Shown here piece by piece: positions 40,432 to 48,891 of a stretch of 64,000 nucleotides of DNA; position 1 is the stretch's first letter, and every line of letters starts with the position of its first letter. The stretch covers positions 62,001 to 126,000 of the forward strand of contig NZ_LNCI01000010.1 of assembly GCF_001509585.1 (NCBI RefSeq). Reading direction: 5' to 3'. The translations under genes were made by a program, and so were the position numbers. The DNA comes from Tropicimonas marinistellae. GTDB taxonomy: Bacteria > Pseudomonadota > Alphaproteobacteria > Rhodobacterales > Rhodobacteraceae. The notes below the pieces were generated by a model. The model had not been told where the DNA came from. It was given only the letters and a program-made list of their open reading frames with translations, and ran no database searches.

Positions 40432-41421
40432 TTACACAACCCGCAGCACGATCTTGCCGACATGGCCCGAACTTTCCATGCGGGCGTGCGCCTGGTCGGC
40501 CTTGTCGAGCGGAAACTCCGAATCCATCACCGGCGCGATCGAGCCCGCGTCCAGCAATGGCCAAACCTTCTCCCTTAAGCTCGACGCGATTCGCGCCTTG
40601 GCCAGATCCGACTGTGGGCGCAGCGTGGAACCGGTGATCGTCAAACGCCGCAACATGACCTGCGCGAAATTCAGCTCGACCTTCGGCCCCTTGAGGAAGG
40701 CGATTTGCACCAGGCGGCCATCGTCAGCCAGTGCCCTCACGTTGCGCGGCAGGTAGTCGCCGCCCACCATGTCGAGGATCAGGTCGGCCCCGCCTTCGCC
40801 GCGCAGGACTTCCACGAAATCCTCTTCACGGTAATTGATCGCGCGCTCGGCACCGAGTTTCGTACAGGCAGAGCACTTCTCCGGCGACCCCGCCGTCGCA
40901 AACACCCGTGCGCCAAACAGGTTGGCGAGTTGGATTGCCGTCGTTCCAATACCCGAACTGCCGCCATGCACGAGGAACCGCTCACCGGCGGCAAGGCCGC
41001 CACGCTCAAACACGTTGGACCAGACGGTGAAAAACGTCTCGGGCAGACAGGCGGCCTCGCGAAGCCCCATATCCGTCGGGATTGAAAGAGCATGGGCGGC
41101 CGGTGTCGTCACGTATTCGGCATATCCGCCACCGGGCAACAACGCGCAGACCGCATCGCCCACGGACCAGTTCGAAACGCCCGCCCCCACGGCGGCAACC
41201 TCGCCTGCGGCTTCCAGCCCCGGCAGGTCGCTCGCGCCCGGCGGTGCCTTGTAGCTGCCGGCGCGCTGCAAGGCGTCAGGCCGGTTCACACCGGCCCAGG
41301 CAACGCGGATCAGAATCTCGCCCTGCGCGGGCTGCGGTACCGGACGGTTGGAAAGCGCTAAAACCTCCGGTCCGCCCGGTTCACGGATTTCGACGGCGCG
41401 CATCGTCTCTGGCAGGGTCAT
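40432..41421 (-). CDS. NAD(P)H:quinone oxidoreductase, zinc-free MDR family (PIG3-like)
   Basis: The product has 329 residues of the medium-chain dehydrogenase/reductase fold, quinone-reductase branch. The GroES-like domain includes RVAWAGVNRPDALQRAGSY and the NAD(P)-binding domain has HGGSSGIGTTAIQLA. Zinc-ligand cysteines of alcohol dehydrogenases are absent. The sequence resembles the PIG3/QOR group (YREEDFVEVLRGEGGADLILDMVGG). It is 64 bases downstream of coq9 on the same strand, so the two may be cotranscribed in a quinone-related unit. Confidence 0.9.
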   Translation of the reverse strand: MTLPETMRAVEIREPGGPEVLALSNRPVPQPAQGEILIRVAWAGVNRPDALQRAGSYKAPPGASDLPGLEAAGEVAAVGAGVSNWSVGDAVCALLPGGGYAEYVTTPAAHALSIPTDMGLREAACLPETFFTVWSNVFERGGLAAGERFLVHGGSSGIGTTAIQLANLFGARVFATAGSPEKCSACTKLGAERAINYREEDFVEVLRGEGGADLILDMVGGDYLPRNVRALADDGRLVQIAFLKGPKVELNFAQVMLRRLTITGSTLRPQSDLAKARIASSLREKVWPLLDAGSIAPVMDSEFPLDKADQAHARMESSGHVGKIVLRVV

Positions 41422-41485
41422 CGCGGGGGCTCCTCATTGGCGTTCCCCGCTTGTGACCCGCTCGGCGAGGGGTTTCAATCACCGC

Positions 41486-42229
41486 TCAACGATGACGGAA
41501 CGCCGCACCCGGCGTCGTCGGCGGCTCTGCCCACTGGCCGGGCGCGCTTTCTTCCGACTGCGGGGCACGTACCATTGCCAACAGCCGGTTCGGTACTACG
41601 AACACCCGCTTCAGCACCGGATTGCCGGTGATCCGCGCCCGCGCCTCTTCCAGTCGCATCACGTCTGCCACACGGCGGTCGAGGAAGGACCAGGTATCCT
41701 TGTTTCCATCGCTCTCGTCACCGAGCCAATAGAGCACCGTGCTTGCATAGACACCGGCAAGTGACGCGCGCTTGGTGTACCAATTGATGTCGTCGTCGCT
41801 GTCGCCTAGGGCGGCCCAGATCCGGTCCGCCGTGGTCCAGAGCGCGCGGGCGCTGTCGGTGGCATATTGCGGCAGCGACAAGAGCGCCGTGCCGCGCCGG
41901 ACCGCTTCCTTGTCGTCGATCGCCTCGATACGGTAGCGGATCGCACGCGCGATCCGCTCGCGCAGGCGCAGCGTCGGCAAGTCCTCAAGCGCCAGCCGTT
42001 CCATCATCAGGCGGTCGCCCTGCTCGTGGTAGGCAAGCGCCAGATCGACCCCGCCACGCGGAAAAAGCACCCGCGCGACGCCGGACTCCACCTCCGCGTC
42101 GCGGCACGCGGCGCGAAAGGTCGCATCGCTCCATCCGTCGAAAGCAACATTGACAAGGGCCGCCTCCAGCAGCCGCGACCGGAGCTCGTCCTGCGGCGCA
42201 GCATCGGGCGCGCCCAACGTTTCGATCAT
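41486..42229 (-). CDS. COQ9-family ubiquinone biosynthesis protein
   Basis: COQ9 is a lipid-binding protein of TetR-like fold that presents ubiquinone intermediates to COQ7. The product has 247 residues. The N-terminal helix-turn-helix-like part (LRSRLLEAALVNVAFDGWSDATF) is followed by the COQ9 domain with RIRYR-like segments (ARAIRYRIEAIDDKEAVRRG) and DDINWYTKRASLAGVYASTVLYWLGD, its most diagnostic segment. It is divergent from rpsU, a pairing seen in many alphaproteobacteria. Confidence 0.9.
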   Translation of the reverse strand: MIETLGAPDAAPQDELRSRLLEAALVNVAFDGWSDATFRAACRDAEVESGVARVLFPRGGVDLALAYHEQGDRLMMERLALEDLPTLRLRERIARAIRYRIEAIDDKEAVRRGTALLSLPQYATDSARALWTTADRIWAALGDSDDDINWYTKRASLAGVYASTVLYWLGDESDGNKDTWSFLDRRVADVMRLEEARARITGNPVLKRVFVVPNRLLAMVRAPQSEESAPGQWAEPPTTPGAAFRHR

Positions 42230-42267
42230 CCTGTACCTCTCGTGGCGATTTCACGAAAACGACGCAA

Positions 42268-42296
42268 TGGACATCGCCGTAATCGTTTGCTATACG
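42268..42296 (+). promoter_or_regulatory. Sigma70-type promoter of rpsU
   Basis: TGGACA (42268-42273), 17 bases, TATACG (42291-42296): five of six and four of six consensus matches with ideal spacing. Transcription would start near 42303, 46 bases before the rpsU ATG. Confidence 0.6.
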
Positions 42297-42348
42297 GCCA
42301 CCTCCTGCAATCAGATGCAACTCTAACAGGAAAGGTGGTGACAACCAC

Positions 42349-42555
42349 ATGCAGGTCAGTGTTCGCGACAATAATGTCGATCAGGCGCTCCGCGCGCTGA
42401 AGAAGAAGCTGCAGCGGGAAGGCGTTTTCCGCGAGATGAAGCTCAAGCAGCACTTCGAAAAGCCTTCCGAGAAGAAGGCGCGCGAGAAGGCCGAGGCGAT
42501 TCGCCGTGCACGCAAGCTGGCGCGCAAGAAAGCGCAGCGCGAAGGGCTCCTCTGA
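42349..42555 (+). CDS. rpsU: 30S ribosomal protein S21
   Basis: S21 binds the 30S platform near the 16S rRNA 3' end. The product has 68 residues, mostly basic helix: [21 protein letters not shown] and the [12 protein letters not shown] tail. AGGAAAGG lies upstream of the ATG. It is monocistronic, with a promoter and an intrinsic terminator both visible. Confidence 0.97.
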   Translation: MQVSVRDNNVDQALRALKKKLQREGVFREMKLKQHFEKPSEKKAREKAEAIRRARKLARKKAQREGLL

Positions 42556-42621
42556 GACGGGTGAGACCCACGGCGCCGCCAAGGCGCGACTGTACCGACA
42601 TGGCGAACGCCAGTCACGAAG

Positions 42622-42654
42622 CCCCCGGCACTTGTTCGGGGGTTTTTCTTTTTC
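42622..42654 (+). terminator. Rho-independent terminator of rpsU
   Basis: CCCCCGG (42622-42628), a 7-base loop and TCGGGGG (42636-42642), with one G-T pair, then TTTTTCTTTTTC. A very strong intrinsic terminator 67 bases after the stop codon. Confidence 0.9.
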
Positions 42655-42745
42655 ATGGTGTCCGCGTGCCCATGCGCACCACCATCGCCCGGCGTCTCCC
42701 GCCCGTCGTCCCGGCATCGCAGATGCCGCTCCTCCCGTTGGGCCG

Positions 42746-42770
42746 GGCCGCGCGCCGCTGGCGCGCGGCC
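42746..42770. repeat. Perfect 11-bp stem palindrome with 3-base loop
   Basis: GGCCGCGCGCC (42746-42756), loop GCT, GGCGCGCGGCC (42760-42770). No T-run. It lies in the gap between the rpsU terminator and the GST gene (42655-42920), in which no gene was found. The form matches the element at 29342-29364. Confidence 0.6.
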
Positions 42771-42920
42771 GTCGAAAGCGACAAGCAACCGCAGTGCCAT
42801 GCCGGACGACATGTTTTTCGGCCAATCAATGCACAGGCATTCCCGCAGCTTTGCACAAGTCGCGGGGTTTATCGGATCGCAACAATCTCTACATGGATTT
42901 GGAACGCGTAAGGAACCGCC

Positions 42921-43646
42921 ATGAATATTCAGCACAACCCCGCCGTCGCAGATCTAACGACCTTCCCGATCTCGACTCGCTGGCCGGCGAAACACCCCGA
43001 CCGGATCCAGCTCTACTCCTATCCCACGCCGAACGGTGTGAAGATCTCCATCGCGCTGGAGGAACTGGGCCTGCCGTACGAAGCCCACAAAGTCACCTTG
43101 GCGGATGCCGATGTGAAGAGCCCGGAATTTCTGTCGCTCAACCCGAACAACAAGATCCCGGCAATCATCGACCCGGACGGACCGGACGGGGTGCCGCTGC
43201 CACTCTTCGAATCCGGTGCGATCCTGCTCTACCTGGCCGACAAGACCGGCAAGCTGATCGGAAAGACAGCGCGGGATCGGCAGATCGTCACCCAATGGCT
43301 GATGTTCCAGATGGGCGGCGTCGGCCCGATGTTCGGTCAGTTCGGGTACTTCTATGCCTATGGTGGCAAGGCCATCGAGGACGCTCGCCCGCTAGAGCGC
43401 TACCGCAACGAGGTACGCCGTTTGCTGGCTGTGCTGGACGGACAATTGTCGGAGCGCGACTGGATCGCCGGTGACTTCTCCATCGCCGACATCGCCATCG
43501 CTCCGTGGCTGCGGTCGCTGGAGACAGGCTACCAGGCGCTCGACGCCATCGGCTGGAGCGACTTCCCGAATGTCGCCGCCTACCGCGAACGATTTCTGGC
43601 GCGGCCAGCCGTGCAACGCGGACTGAACATGCCACCGCGGGACTAG
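42921..43646 (+). CDS. Glutathione S-transferase family protein (YfcG/YghU-like)
   Basis: The product has 241 residues. The N-terminal thioredoxin-like domain (about 28-110) has YSYPTPNGVKISIALEELGLPYE, where the active-site Thr-Pro-Asn region matches the Nu-class disulfide-bond reductases YfcG and YghU. It also has NPNNKIPAIIDPDGPDG and the ESGAILLYLADKTG glutathione-binding motif. The C-terminal helical domain follows. Those relatives reduce disulfides using two glutathiones. AAGGAA precedes the ATG. It is convergent with ytoQ. Confidence 0.9.
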   Translation: MNIQHNPAVADLTTFPISTRWPAKHPDRIQLYSYPTPNGVKISIALEELGLPYEAHKVTLADADVKSPEFLSLNPNNKIPAIIDPDGPDGVPLPLFESGAILLYLADKTGKLIGKTARDRQIVTQWLMFQMGGVGPMFGQFGYFYAYGGKAIEDARPLERYRNEVRRLLAVLDGQLSERDWIAGDFSIADIAIAPWLRSLETGYQALDAIGWSDFPNVAAYRERFLARPAVQRGLNMPPRD

Positions 43647-43660
43647 CACCGAGACCATGC

Positions 43661-43690
43661 ATGGCCGAGCCGCGCAAACGGTTCGGCCAT
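43661..43690. terminator. Bidirectional stem-loop between GST and ytoQ
   Basis: ATGGCCGAGCCG (43661-43672), loop CGCAAA, CGGTTCGGCCAT (43679-43690): a 12-bp stem with one G-T pair, exactly between two convergent genes. No T-run on either side, so termination is inferred from position and strength. Confidence 0.5.
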
Positions 43691-43697
43691 TCCCCCC

Positions 43698-44147
43698 TCA
43701 GCCCGGCAGTTTTCCGGTCAGCACGTATCGCAGGATTTGCACCACCTGTTCCGGTGTCTCGGCCACCGCAAGGGCTGCGGCATCAACTTCCTTGAGCGCA
43801 TGCTGGTGGTCGGGGCCATGCTGCACGATCAGCGATTTCCCAAGCGCGGCCGCATAACCTGCATCGAACGCAGCGTTCCACTGCTTGTATTTCTCGCCGA
43901 ACCGCACGACCACGATGTCTGCATCGGCAATGCCCTTGCGAGTGCGGATCGCATTGACTTTCGCGCCCTTGTGATCGTGCCAGAACTTGTCAGGTTCCGC
44001 GCCAAGGATAGCCACACCGCAATCGTCGCTGGCCGCGTGGTCGGTCACCGGGCCATCGAACGAAACGTCAAGTTCGGCCGCTCCGGCCACGATCCGCTCC
44101 CGCCAGTCGGTGTGGATCTCTCCCGATAGGTAAACTCTCAGCGCCAT
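43698..44147 (-). CDS. ytoQ: YtoQ family protein
   Basis: The 149-residue product matches the YtoQ family as I know it. The N-terminus MALRVYLSGEIHTDWRERI is typical, and the central part has DHKGAKVNAIRTRKGI, ADIVVVRFGEKYKQWNAAFDAGYAAALGK and IVQH. The fold resembles nucleoside 2-deoxyribosyltransferase-like proteins, with a possible nucleotide-binding site, but no biochemical function is established. It lies downstream of pheT on the same strand, 270 bases away. Confidence 0.85.
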   Translation of the reverse strand: MALRVYLSGEIHTDWRERIVAGAAELDVSFDGPVTDHAASDDCGVAILGAEPDKFWHDHKGAKVNAIRTRKGIADADIVVVRFGEKYKQWNAAFDAGYAAALGKSLIVQHGPDHQHALKEVDAAALAVAETPEQVVQILRYVLTGKLPG

Positions 44148-44242
44148 GCCACTCTCCCTTTTCCCGTCGCAATACCGTCTTCCTCCCGTGACCGATAGCC
44201 CCGTTCGGCAAACCTAGCATTTCGAGATTCCACTCACCGGAA

Positions 44243-44264
44243 CGCCCCTGAAATTGCAGGGGCG
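44243..44264. terminator. Stem-loop downstream of pheT
   Basis: CGCCCCTG (44243-44250), loop AAATTG, CAGGGGCG (44257-44264): a perfect 8-bp stem in the 270-base gap between ytoQ and pheT. It lacks a clear T-run on the minus strand, so it is only a possible pheT terminator. Confidence 0.3.
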
Positions 44265-44417
44265 CCCCTTGCGGAAGCCTCAATCACTCACATCGTCGGG
44301 GAAATCTTCCCGGCGGGCTCCCTACCGCCATGATACACCGCCGATGCGCTTTTTGCTTTGAGCCCGATCAAGCCGAGACAGCCGCGCGACCACGGATGAT
44401 GTAGCCGCGCAAGGCCG

Positions 44418-46826
44418 TCACCCCCTGAGAACGCCCCCAGTGGCCTTGGAGACCTTCTCGATCACCTTCTTGCCAACCGCTTCGATTTCTTCCTCGGTGA
44501 GGGTTTTCTGCTTCGGCTGAAGTCGCACGGTGATCGCAATCGACTTCTTGCCCGCGCCCATCTGCGCTTCGGCCTTCGCCCCGTGGAACTCGTCGAAGAC
44601 GCGCACCTCCTCGATCAACGCCTTGTCGGCACCGGCGGCTGCATTGACCAGTGCCAGTGCCTCGACCTCTTGGTCCAGAACGAAGGCGAAGTCGCGTTCA
44701 ACCGCCTGAAGATCGGCAAGTTCCAACGCGCCACGGCTGGCGCTCTTCGACTTCGGGAAGGGAATCGCGGCAAGGTTCACCGAGAAGGCCACTGCCGGCC
44801 CTTTTACATCGAGCGCCGAGAGCACCTTCGGGTGCAACTCACCGAACGTCCCGAGGACGTTCTTGGGTCCGAGGCAGATCGCGCCGGAGCGACCGGGGTG
44901 GTACCAACCCGGCACATCGCGCCGCACCTGAACCTTTGCAGGGGCGCCGCAGGCGGCAAGCACCGCCTCGATGTCGGCCTTGGCATCGAACACGTCGACC
45001 GCACGGCGCGCACCATGCACGTCGCGCGGTCCGCTGTGCCCCACCAGAAGCCCCACCGCCACCTGGTCCTGTTCCTCCGGCTCGCCGCCGTGGAAGGCAG
45101 GGCCCACCTCGAACAGCGCAAGATCACTCATGCCGCGCGCCTGATTGCGGGCCGCAGCCTGTAACAGCCCCGGCAGGGGCGACGGGCGCATGTGGCTCAT
45201 CTCCGAGGAGATCGGGTTCTCAAGCCGCGTGGTCTCGCCACCGCCACCGAAGAGCTCGGCCGCGGCTTGGTCGATGAAGGAATAGGTCACGCACTCGTTG
45301 TAGCCGAGTGCGGCCACGGTGCGGCGCGTCAGGCTCTCTCGCCGCTGCATCGGCGTCAGGACAGGCTCCGGCACGCCGGGCGCCGCACGGCTCATGGGTT
45401 TGCCTTCCAGACCGGTGAGCGAGGCGATGCGCGCCACCTCCTCCACAAGGTCAGCCTCGCCCATCACATCGGGGCGCCAGCTCGGTACATGGGCCATGTC
45501 GTCTTCCAAGCGGAAGCCGAGCGCGGTCAGCGTCGCGCGCTGCGTCTCCTCCGGGATCTCCATACCCACGAGGCTCTCCACGCGCTTCGCGTCCAGCCGG
45601 TAGGCGCGGTCGGTATCGGGAACCGCGCCGGCAATGACGAGTTCGGAAGCCTCGCCCCCTGCATGGTCCACAATCATCCGCACCGCGTGTTCGAGCCCGA
45701 CCGGCGTGAAAGCCGGGTCCACGCCGCGCTCGAAACGATAGCGCGCGTCGGAACTGATCTTGAGGGCACGTCCTGCGTAGGCGATCTGGATCGGATCCCA
45801 GTAGGCGCTCTCAACGAAGACATTCACGGTCTCCTCAGTGCAGCCAGTTTCCAAACCGCCCATGATCCCCGCAATGCTCTCGGGGCCAGCCTCGTCGGAG
45901 ATCACCATCTGACCCGGCTCGAACGAGTATTCCTTCTCGTCCAGCGCCAGCAGCGTCTCCCCGCCCTTTGCGCGGTGGACGCGCAGGTTACCGTTCACCT
46001 TGTCGGCATCGAAGACGTGAAGCGGCCGGTTGCGGTCGTAGGTGAAGAAATTGGTGACATCGACGAGGAAAGAGATCGGGCGCAGGCCGATGGCACGAAG
46101 CTGTTCTTGCAACCATTGCGGCGAGGGGCCGTTTTTCACGCCACGAATGAGACGGCCGCAGAATAACGGGCAGCCGTCAAGCGTATCTTCGTCGATACTC
46201 ACCGTGAGCGGCGAGACGAAGGTGGCCGGAATCGGCTCTACCTCGCGCGGAATGAGTGTGCCCAGGCCGCGTGCTGCCAGATCACGCGCCACCCCCTCGA
46301 CACCGAGCGCGTCGGGTCGATTGGGTGTGATGGCAATTTCGATCACCGGATCCACCTTCTCCGGCGAATTCTCGGCCAGCCAGTCCGTGAAGCGCTGCCC
46401 GACCTCGCCGGAGGGCAGCTCTATGATGCCGTCATGCTCGTCAGACATCTCCATCTCGCGCTCCGAGCACATCATGCCGAAGCTCTCGATGCCGCGGATC
46501 TTGCCAACCGAAATCGTCGTGTCGATGCCCGGCACATAGGTGCCCGGCTTGGCCACCACCACGGTGATTCCGGCCCGCGCATTGGGGGCGCCACAAATGA
46601 TCTGGGTGTCGCCCTCGTCGGTCTCCACCACGCAAACCTTCAGCTTGTCCGCATCCGGGTGCTTCTCGGCCGTCTTCACCTTGCCAATCGTAAAGGCTGC
46701 GAGCCGCTCGATGGGGTTCTCCACCCCTTCGACCTCCAGACCGAGGTCAGTCAGGGCATACAGGATTTCGTCCAGCGTCGCCTGGGTTTCCAGGTGATGT
46801 TTCAGCCAGGACAGCGTGAATTTCAT
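44418..46826 (-). CDS. pheT: Phenylalanyl-tRNA synthetase beta subunit
   Basis: PheT forms the (alpha-beta)2 enzyme that charges tRNA-Phe. The 802-residue product has the usual domains. An N-terminal tRNA-binding OB fold (about 40-150) contains HPDADKLKVCVVETD. The B3/B4 editing domain (about 210-370), the B5 domain and catalytic-like core (about 400-680) and the C-terminal anticodon-binding FDX-ACB domain (about 705-800; AVERDFAFVLDQEVE) follow. pheS is not adjacent; the upstream gene is aroB. The pheS partner must be elsewhere. Confidence 0.97.
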   Translation of the reverse strand: MKFTLSWLKHHLETQATLDEILYALTDLGLEVEGVENPIERLAAFTIGKVKTAEKHPDADKLKVCVVETDEGDTQIICGAPNARAGITVVVAKPGTYVPGIDTTISVGKIRGIESFGMMCSEREMEMSDEHDGIIELPSGEVGQRFTDWLAENSPEKVDPVIEIAITPNRPDALGVEGVARDLAARGLGTLIPREVEPIPATFVSPLTVSIDEDTLDGCPLFCGRLIRGVKNGPSPQWLQEQLRAIGLRPISFLVDVTNFFTYDRNRPLHVFDADKVNGNLRVHRAKGGETLLALDEKEYSFEPGQMVISDEAGPESIAGIMGGLETGCTEETVNVFVESAYWDPIQIAYAGRALKISSDARYRFERGVDPAFTPVGLEHAVRMIVDHAGGEASELVIAGAVPDTDRAYRLDAKRVESLVGMEIPEETQRATLTALGFRLEDDMAHVPSWRPDVMGEADLVEEVARIASLTGLEGKPMSRAAPGVPEPVLTPMQRRESLTRRTVAALGYNECVTYSFIDQAAAELFGGGGETTRLENPISSEMSHMRPSPLPGLLQAAARNQARGMSDLALFEVGPAFHGGEPEEQDQVAVGLLVGHSGPRDVHGARRAVDVFDAKADIEAVLAACGAPAKVQVRRDVPGWYHPGRSGAICLGPKNVLGTFGELHPKVLSALDVKGPAVAFSVNLAAIPFPKSKSASRGALELADLQAVERDFAFVLDQEVEALALVNAAAGADKALIEEVRVFDEFHGAKAEAQMGAGKKSIAITVRLQPKQKTLTEEEIEAVGKKVIEKVSKATGGVLRG

Positions 46827-46954
46827 GGGTTGGCCCCCGCAGCATTCGAAAGTCGCGTGTGCTTATCCCATCCCGCGCGGGGGGTGAAGGGGCGGCGGCA
46901 ATGCGGGTACGGATTATGTGCCGGCGCCGGTCTCCGTTCCTATGGGGCGTTAAC

Positions 46955-48067
46955 TCAGGCGTTTCGTCCGAGTTCGTCCTGCAAAAGGCGCAGCACCTCG
47001 TGGTGCGGCACATCGTTGGCGACGAAGGCGCGCCCGATACCTCGGGTCAGCACGTAGCGGATCTGACCCGCGACAACCTTCTTGTCCTGTCCCATCAGGT
47101 CCAGCAGCGCCTCGGCGGACGGCAGATCGCCCGGAATATCCCCAAGATCCACCTTCATACCCATTTGACGCAGATGCGAGCGCACCCGGCTCGGGTCTTC
47201 CTGGGAGCACAGTCCCAGCCTTGCAGAGAGTTCCACGGCCAGCGCGCATCCGATGGCCACGCCCTCCCCGTGCAGAAGCCGGTCGGAATACCCGGTCGCG
47301 GCTTCCAGCGCGTGACCGAAGGTGTGCCCGAGGTTCAGCAGCGCACGATCCCCCTGCTCCGTCTCGTCGCGGGTCACGATATCGGCCTTCATCTTGCAGG
47401 ACCAGGAGACGGCCGCCGTGCGTGCGCCTTCGTCGCCGGCCTTCACCGCCGCCCCGTTGTCCTCAAGCCATTCGAAAAACTTGAAATCGCCCAGAAGTCC
47501 GTACTTCACGACCTCGCCGTATCCGGCCAGCAGATCGCGCTCTGTCAGCGTGTCCAGCACACCGACATCGGCCAGAACGAGGCTCGGCTGGTGAAACGCG
47601 CCAATCAGGTTTTTTCCGGTCGGGGCATTGATCCCGGTTTTTCCCCCGACCGAACTGTCGACCTGCGCGAGCAGCGTCGTGGGGATCTGCACGAACCGTA
47701 CCCCGCGCCGAATGACGGCCGCGGCGAATCCCGTCAGGTCGCCGATCACCCCGCCACCCAATGCGATTACCATATCGTTGCGCTCGACCCGCTCTTCGAG
47801 GAGCCATTCGACCGTTCGCGTGAAATGGGGCCAGGATTTCGTGGCCTCGCCCACCGGCAAAACGTGGGCCGAGCGTTCTATCCCCTCCTCCGCCAGCGCG
47901 GCCGAGAGCGTGCCGAGGTGCCGGTCGGCCACGGTTTCGTCAGTCACGATGGCCACGCGAGGGCGGTTCAGCAACGGCGCAATCCGGTATCCCGCCCGTT
48001 CCAGGACACCCGCACCGATCACGATGTCGTATGCGCGTTCGCCCAGCGGCACGTGAACGATTTCCAT
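46955..48067 (-). CDS. aroB: 3-dehydroquinate synthase AroB
   Basis: AroB converts DAHP to 3-dehydroquinate, step two of the shikimate pathway, using NAD and zinc. The product has 370 residues from MEIVHVPLGERAYDI. The NAD-binding GGGVIGDLTGFAAA motif, the PTTLLAQVDSSVGGKTGIN segment and zinc-ligand regions (GEVVKYGLL, NLGHTFGHALE) are present. GGAGGA lies 11 bases before the ATG; an ATG at 48091 inside aroK is less likely. It begins four bases after the aroK stop, as in the common aroK-aroB pair. Confidence 0.97.
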   Translation of the reverse strand: MEIVHVPLGERAYDIVIGAGVLERAGYRIAPLLNRPRVAIVTDETVADRHLGTLSAALAEEGIERSAHVLPVGEATKSWPHFTRTVEWLLEERVERNDMVIALGGGVIGDLTGFAAAVIRRGVRFVQIPTTLLAQVDSSVGGKTGINAPTGKNLIGAFHQPSLVLADVGVLDTLTERDLLAGYGEVVKYGLLGDFKFFEWLEDNGAAVKAGDEGARTAAVSWSCKMKADIVTRDETEQGDRALLNLGHTFGHALEAATGYSDRLLHGEGVAIGCALAVELSARLGLCSQEDPSRVRSHLRQMGMKVDLGDIPGDLPSAEALLDLMGQDKKVVAGQIRYVLTRGIGRAFVANDVPHHEVLRLLQDELGRNA

Positions 48068-48071
48068 GAAC

Positions 48072-48662
48072 TCAGCTTTCCTCCAAAACATCGGGCCGCG
48101 CCTTCAGCGCCTCCACAACCTTCTCCACCATATCCGATATGGCGTATTCGGGACGCGCCTGCACCTTCAAGTCGGCCTCGCCATAGATTGGTGAGCGCTC
48201 GGCGTAAATCGCCTCAAGCGTCGCACGCGGATTGGGTGTGCGCAACAGCGGACGGGTATCCTTGTGCCGAACACGGTTCCAGAGCAACTCCACATCCGCG
48301 TCGAGCAACACCGATACGCCGCGGTCATGGATCATCTGACGGTTGCGCTCCGCCAGAAAGGCACCTCCACCGGTTGAGAGAATCCCTGGCTCCCCGTCCA
48401 GCAGCCGTGAAATCACTTCGCTTTCCCTGTCCCGGAAGAACGCCTCGCCATCGCGCTCGAAGATCTCGGCAATGCTCATGCTGGCAGCCGCGACGATCTC
48501 GGAATCGCTGTCGAGGAAAGGCACCCCGAGATACCTGGCAAGCCCTGTGCCGATGGCGGTTTTGCCAGCGCCCATCATACCGACCAGCACCACCGTCTTC
48601 TTCAGTCGCAACGCCACCGCGCCCACCTCCTCCGGCGCCAAGCTGCCGGTCGCAAAAAACAT
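48072..48662 (-). CDS. aroK: Shikimate kinase AroK
   Basis: AroK phosphorylates shikimate at the 3-OH. The product has 196 residues. Walker A GMMGAGKT is at 28-35, the shikimate-binding DSDSEIV and FRDRESEV segments follow, then the GILSTGGGAFL motif and the lid RPLLRTPNP. It is slightly longer than E. coli AroK at the N-terminus (about 20 residues). An ATG at the VGMMG region would lose the first strand, so the full frame is kept. It is divergent from the 44-aa gene. Confidence 0.96.
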   Translation of the reverse strand: MFFATGSLAPEEVGAVALRLKKTVVLVGMMGAGKTAIGTGLARYLGVPFLDSDSEIVAAASMSIAEIFERDGEAFFRDRESEVISRLLDGEPGILSTGGGAFLAERNRQMIHDRGVSVLLDADVELLWNRVRHKDTRPLLRTPNPRATLEAIYAERSPIYGEADLKVQARPEYAISDMVEKVVEALKARPDVLEES

Positions 48663-48675
48663 CCTCTGAATGGCG

Positions 48676-48704
48676 TGAAATTCGCCGGGATGCCATGTAT
48701 AAAC
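48676..48704 (+). promoter_or_regulatory. Candidate promoter for the 44-aa / 560-aa / xerD unit
   Basis: GTGAAA (48676-48681), 17 bases, TATAAA (48699-48704): four and five of six consensus matches. Transcription would start near 48711, about 43 bases before the first ATG of the unit at 48754. Confidence 0.4.
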
Positions 48705-48753
48705 TGAAGCGAACGCACGGACGAATGCGCAAAATAAGAGAAAGCGGGCAGAT

Positions 48754-48888
48754 ATGCGGCGACTCCTGAAGCTCTTGCTTTACCTCGTGATCCTCGGGGC
48801 TGTGGCTCTGGTCGGATATGCCTACCTGGCAGACCTGTCTCCGGATCAGGTGCGGGTCAGCGAGCCGGTGACGCTGGACGTGGACTAA
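48754..48888 (+). CDS. Small 44-residue membrane-anchored protein, function unknown
   Basis: The frame from ATG 48754 to TAA 48886-48888 is preceded by AGAGAAAGCGGG. The product starts basic (MRRLLKLLLYLVI), has one hydrophobic helix (about 4-25) and a short acidic tail (DLSPDQVRVSEPVTLDVD) that would lie in the periplasm. The stop is three bases before the ATG of the 560-residue gene, a spacing typical of translational coupling. I believe similar short proteins precede the same neighbours in other Rhodobacterales, but could not search. Confidence 0.65.
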   Translation: MRRLLKLLLYLVILGAVALVGYAYLADLSPDQVRVSEPVTLDVD

Positions 48889-48891
48889 ACC

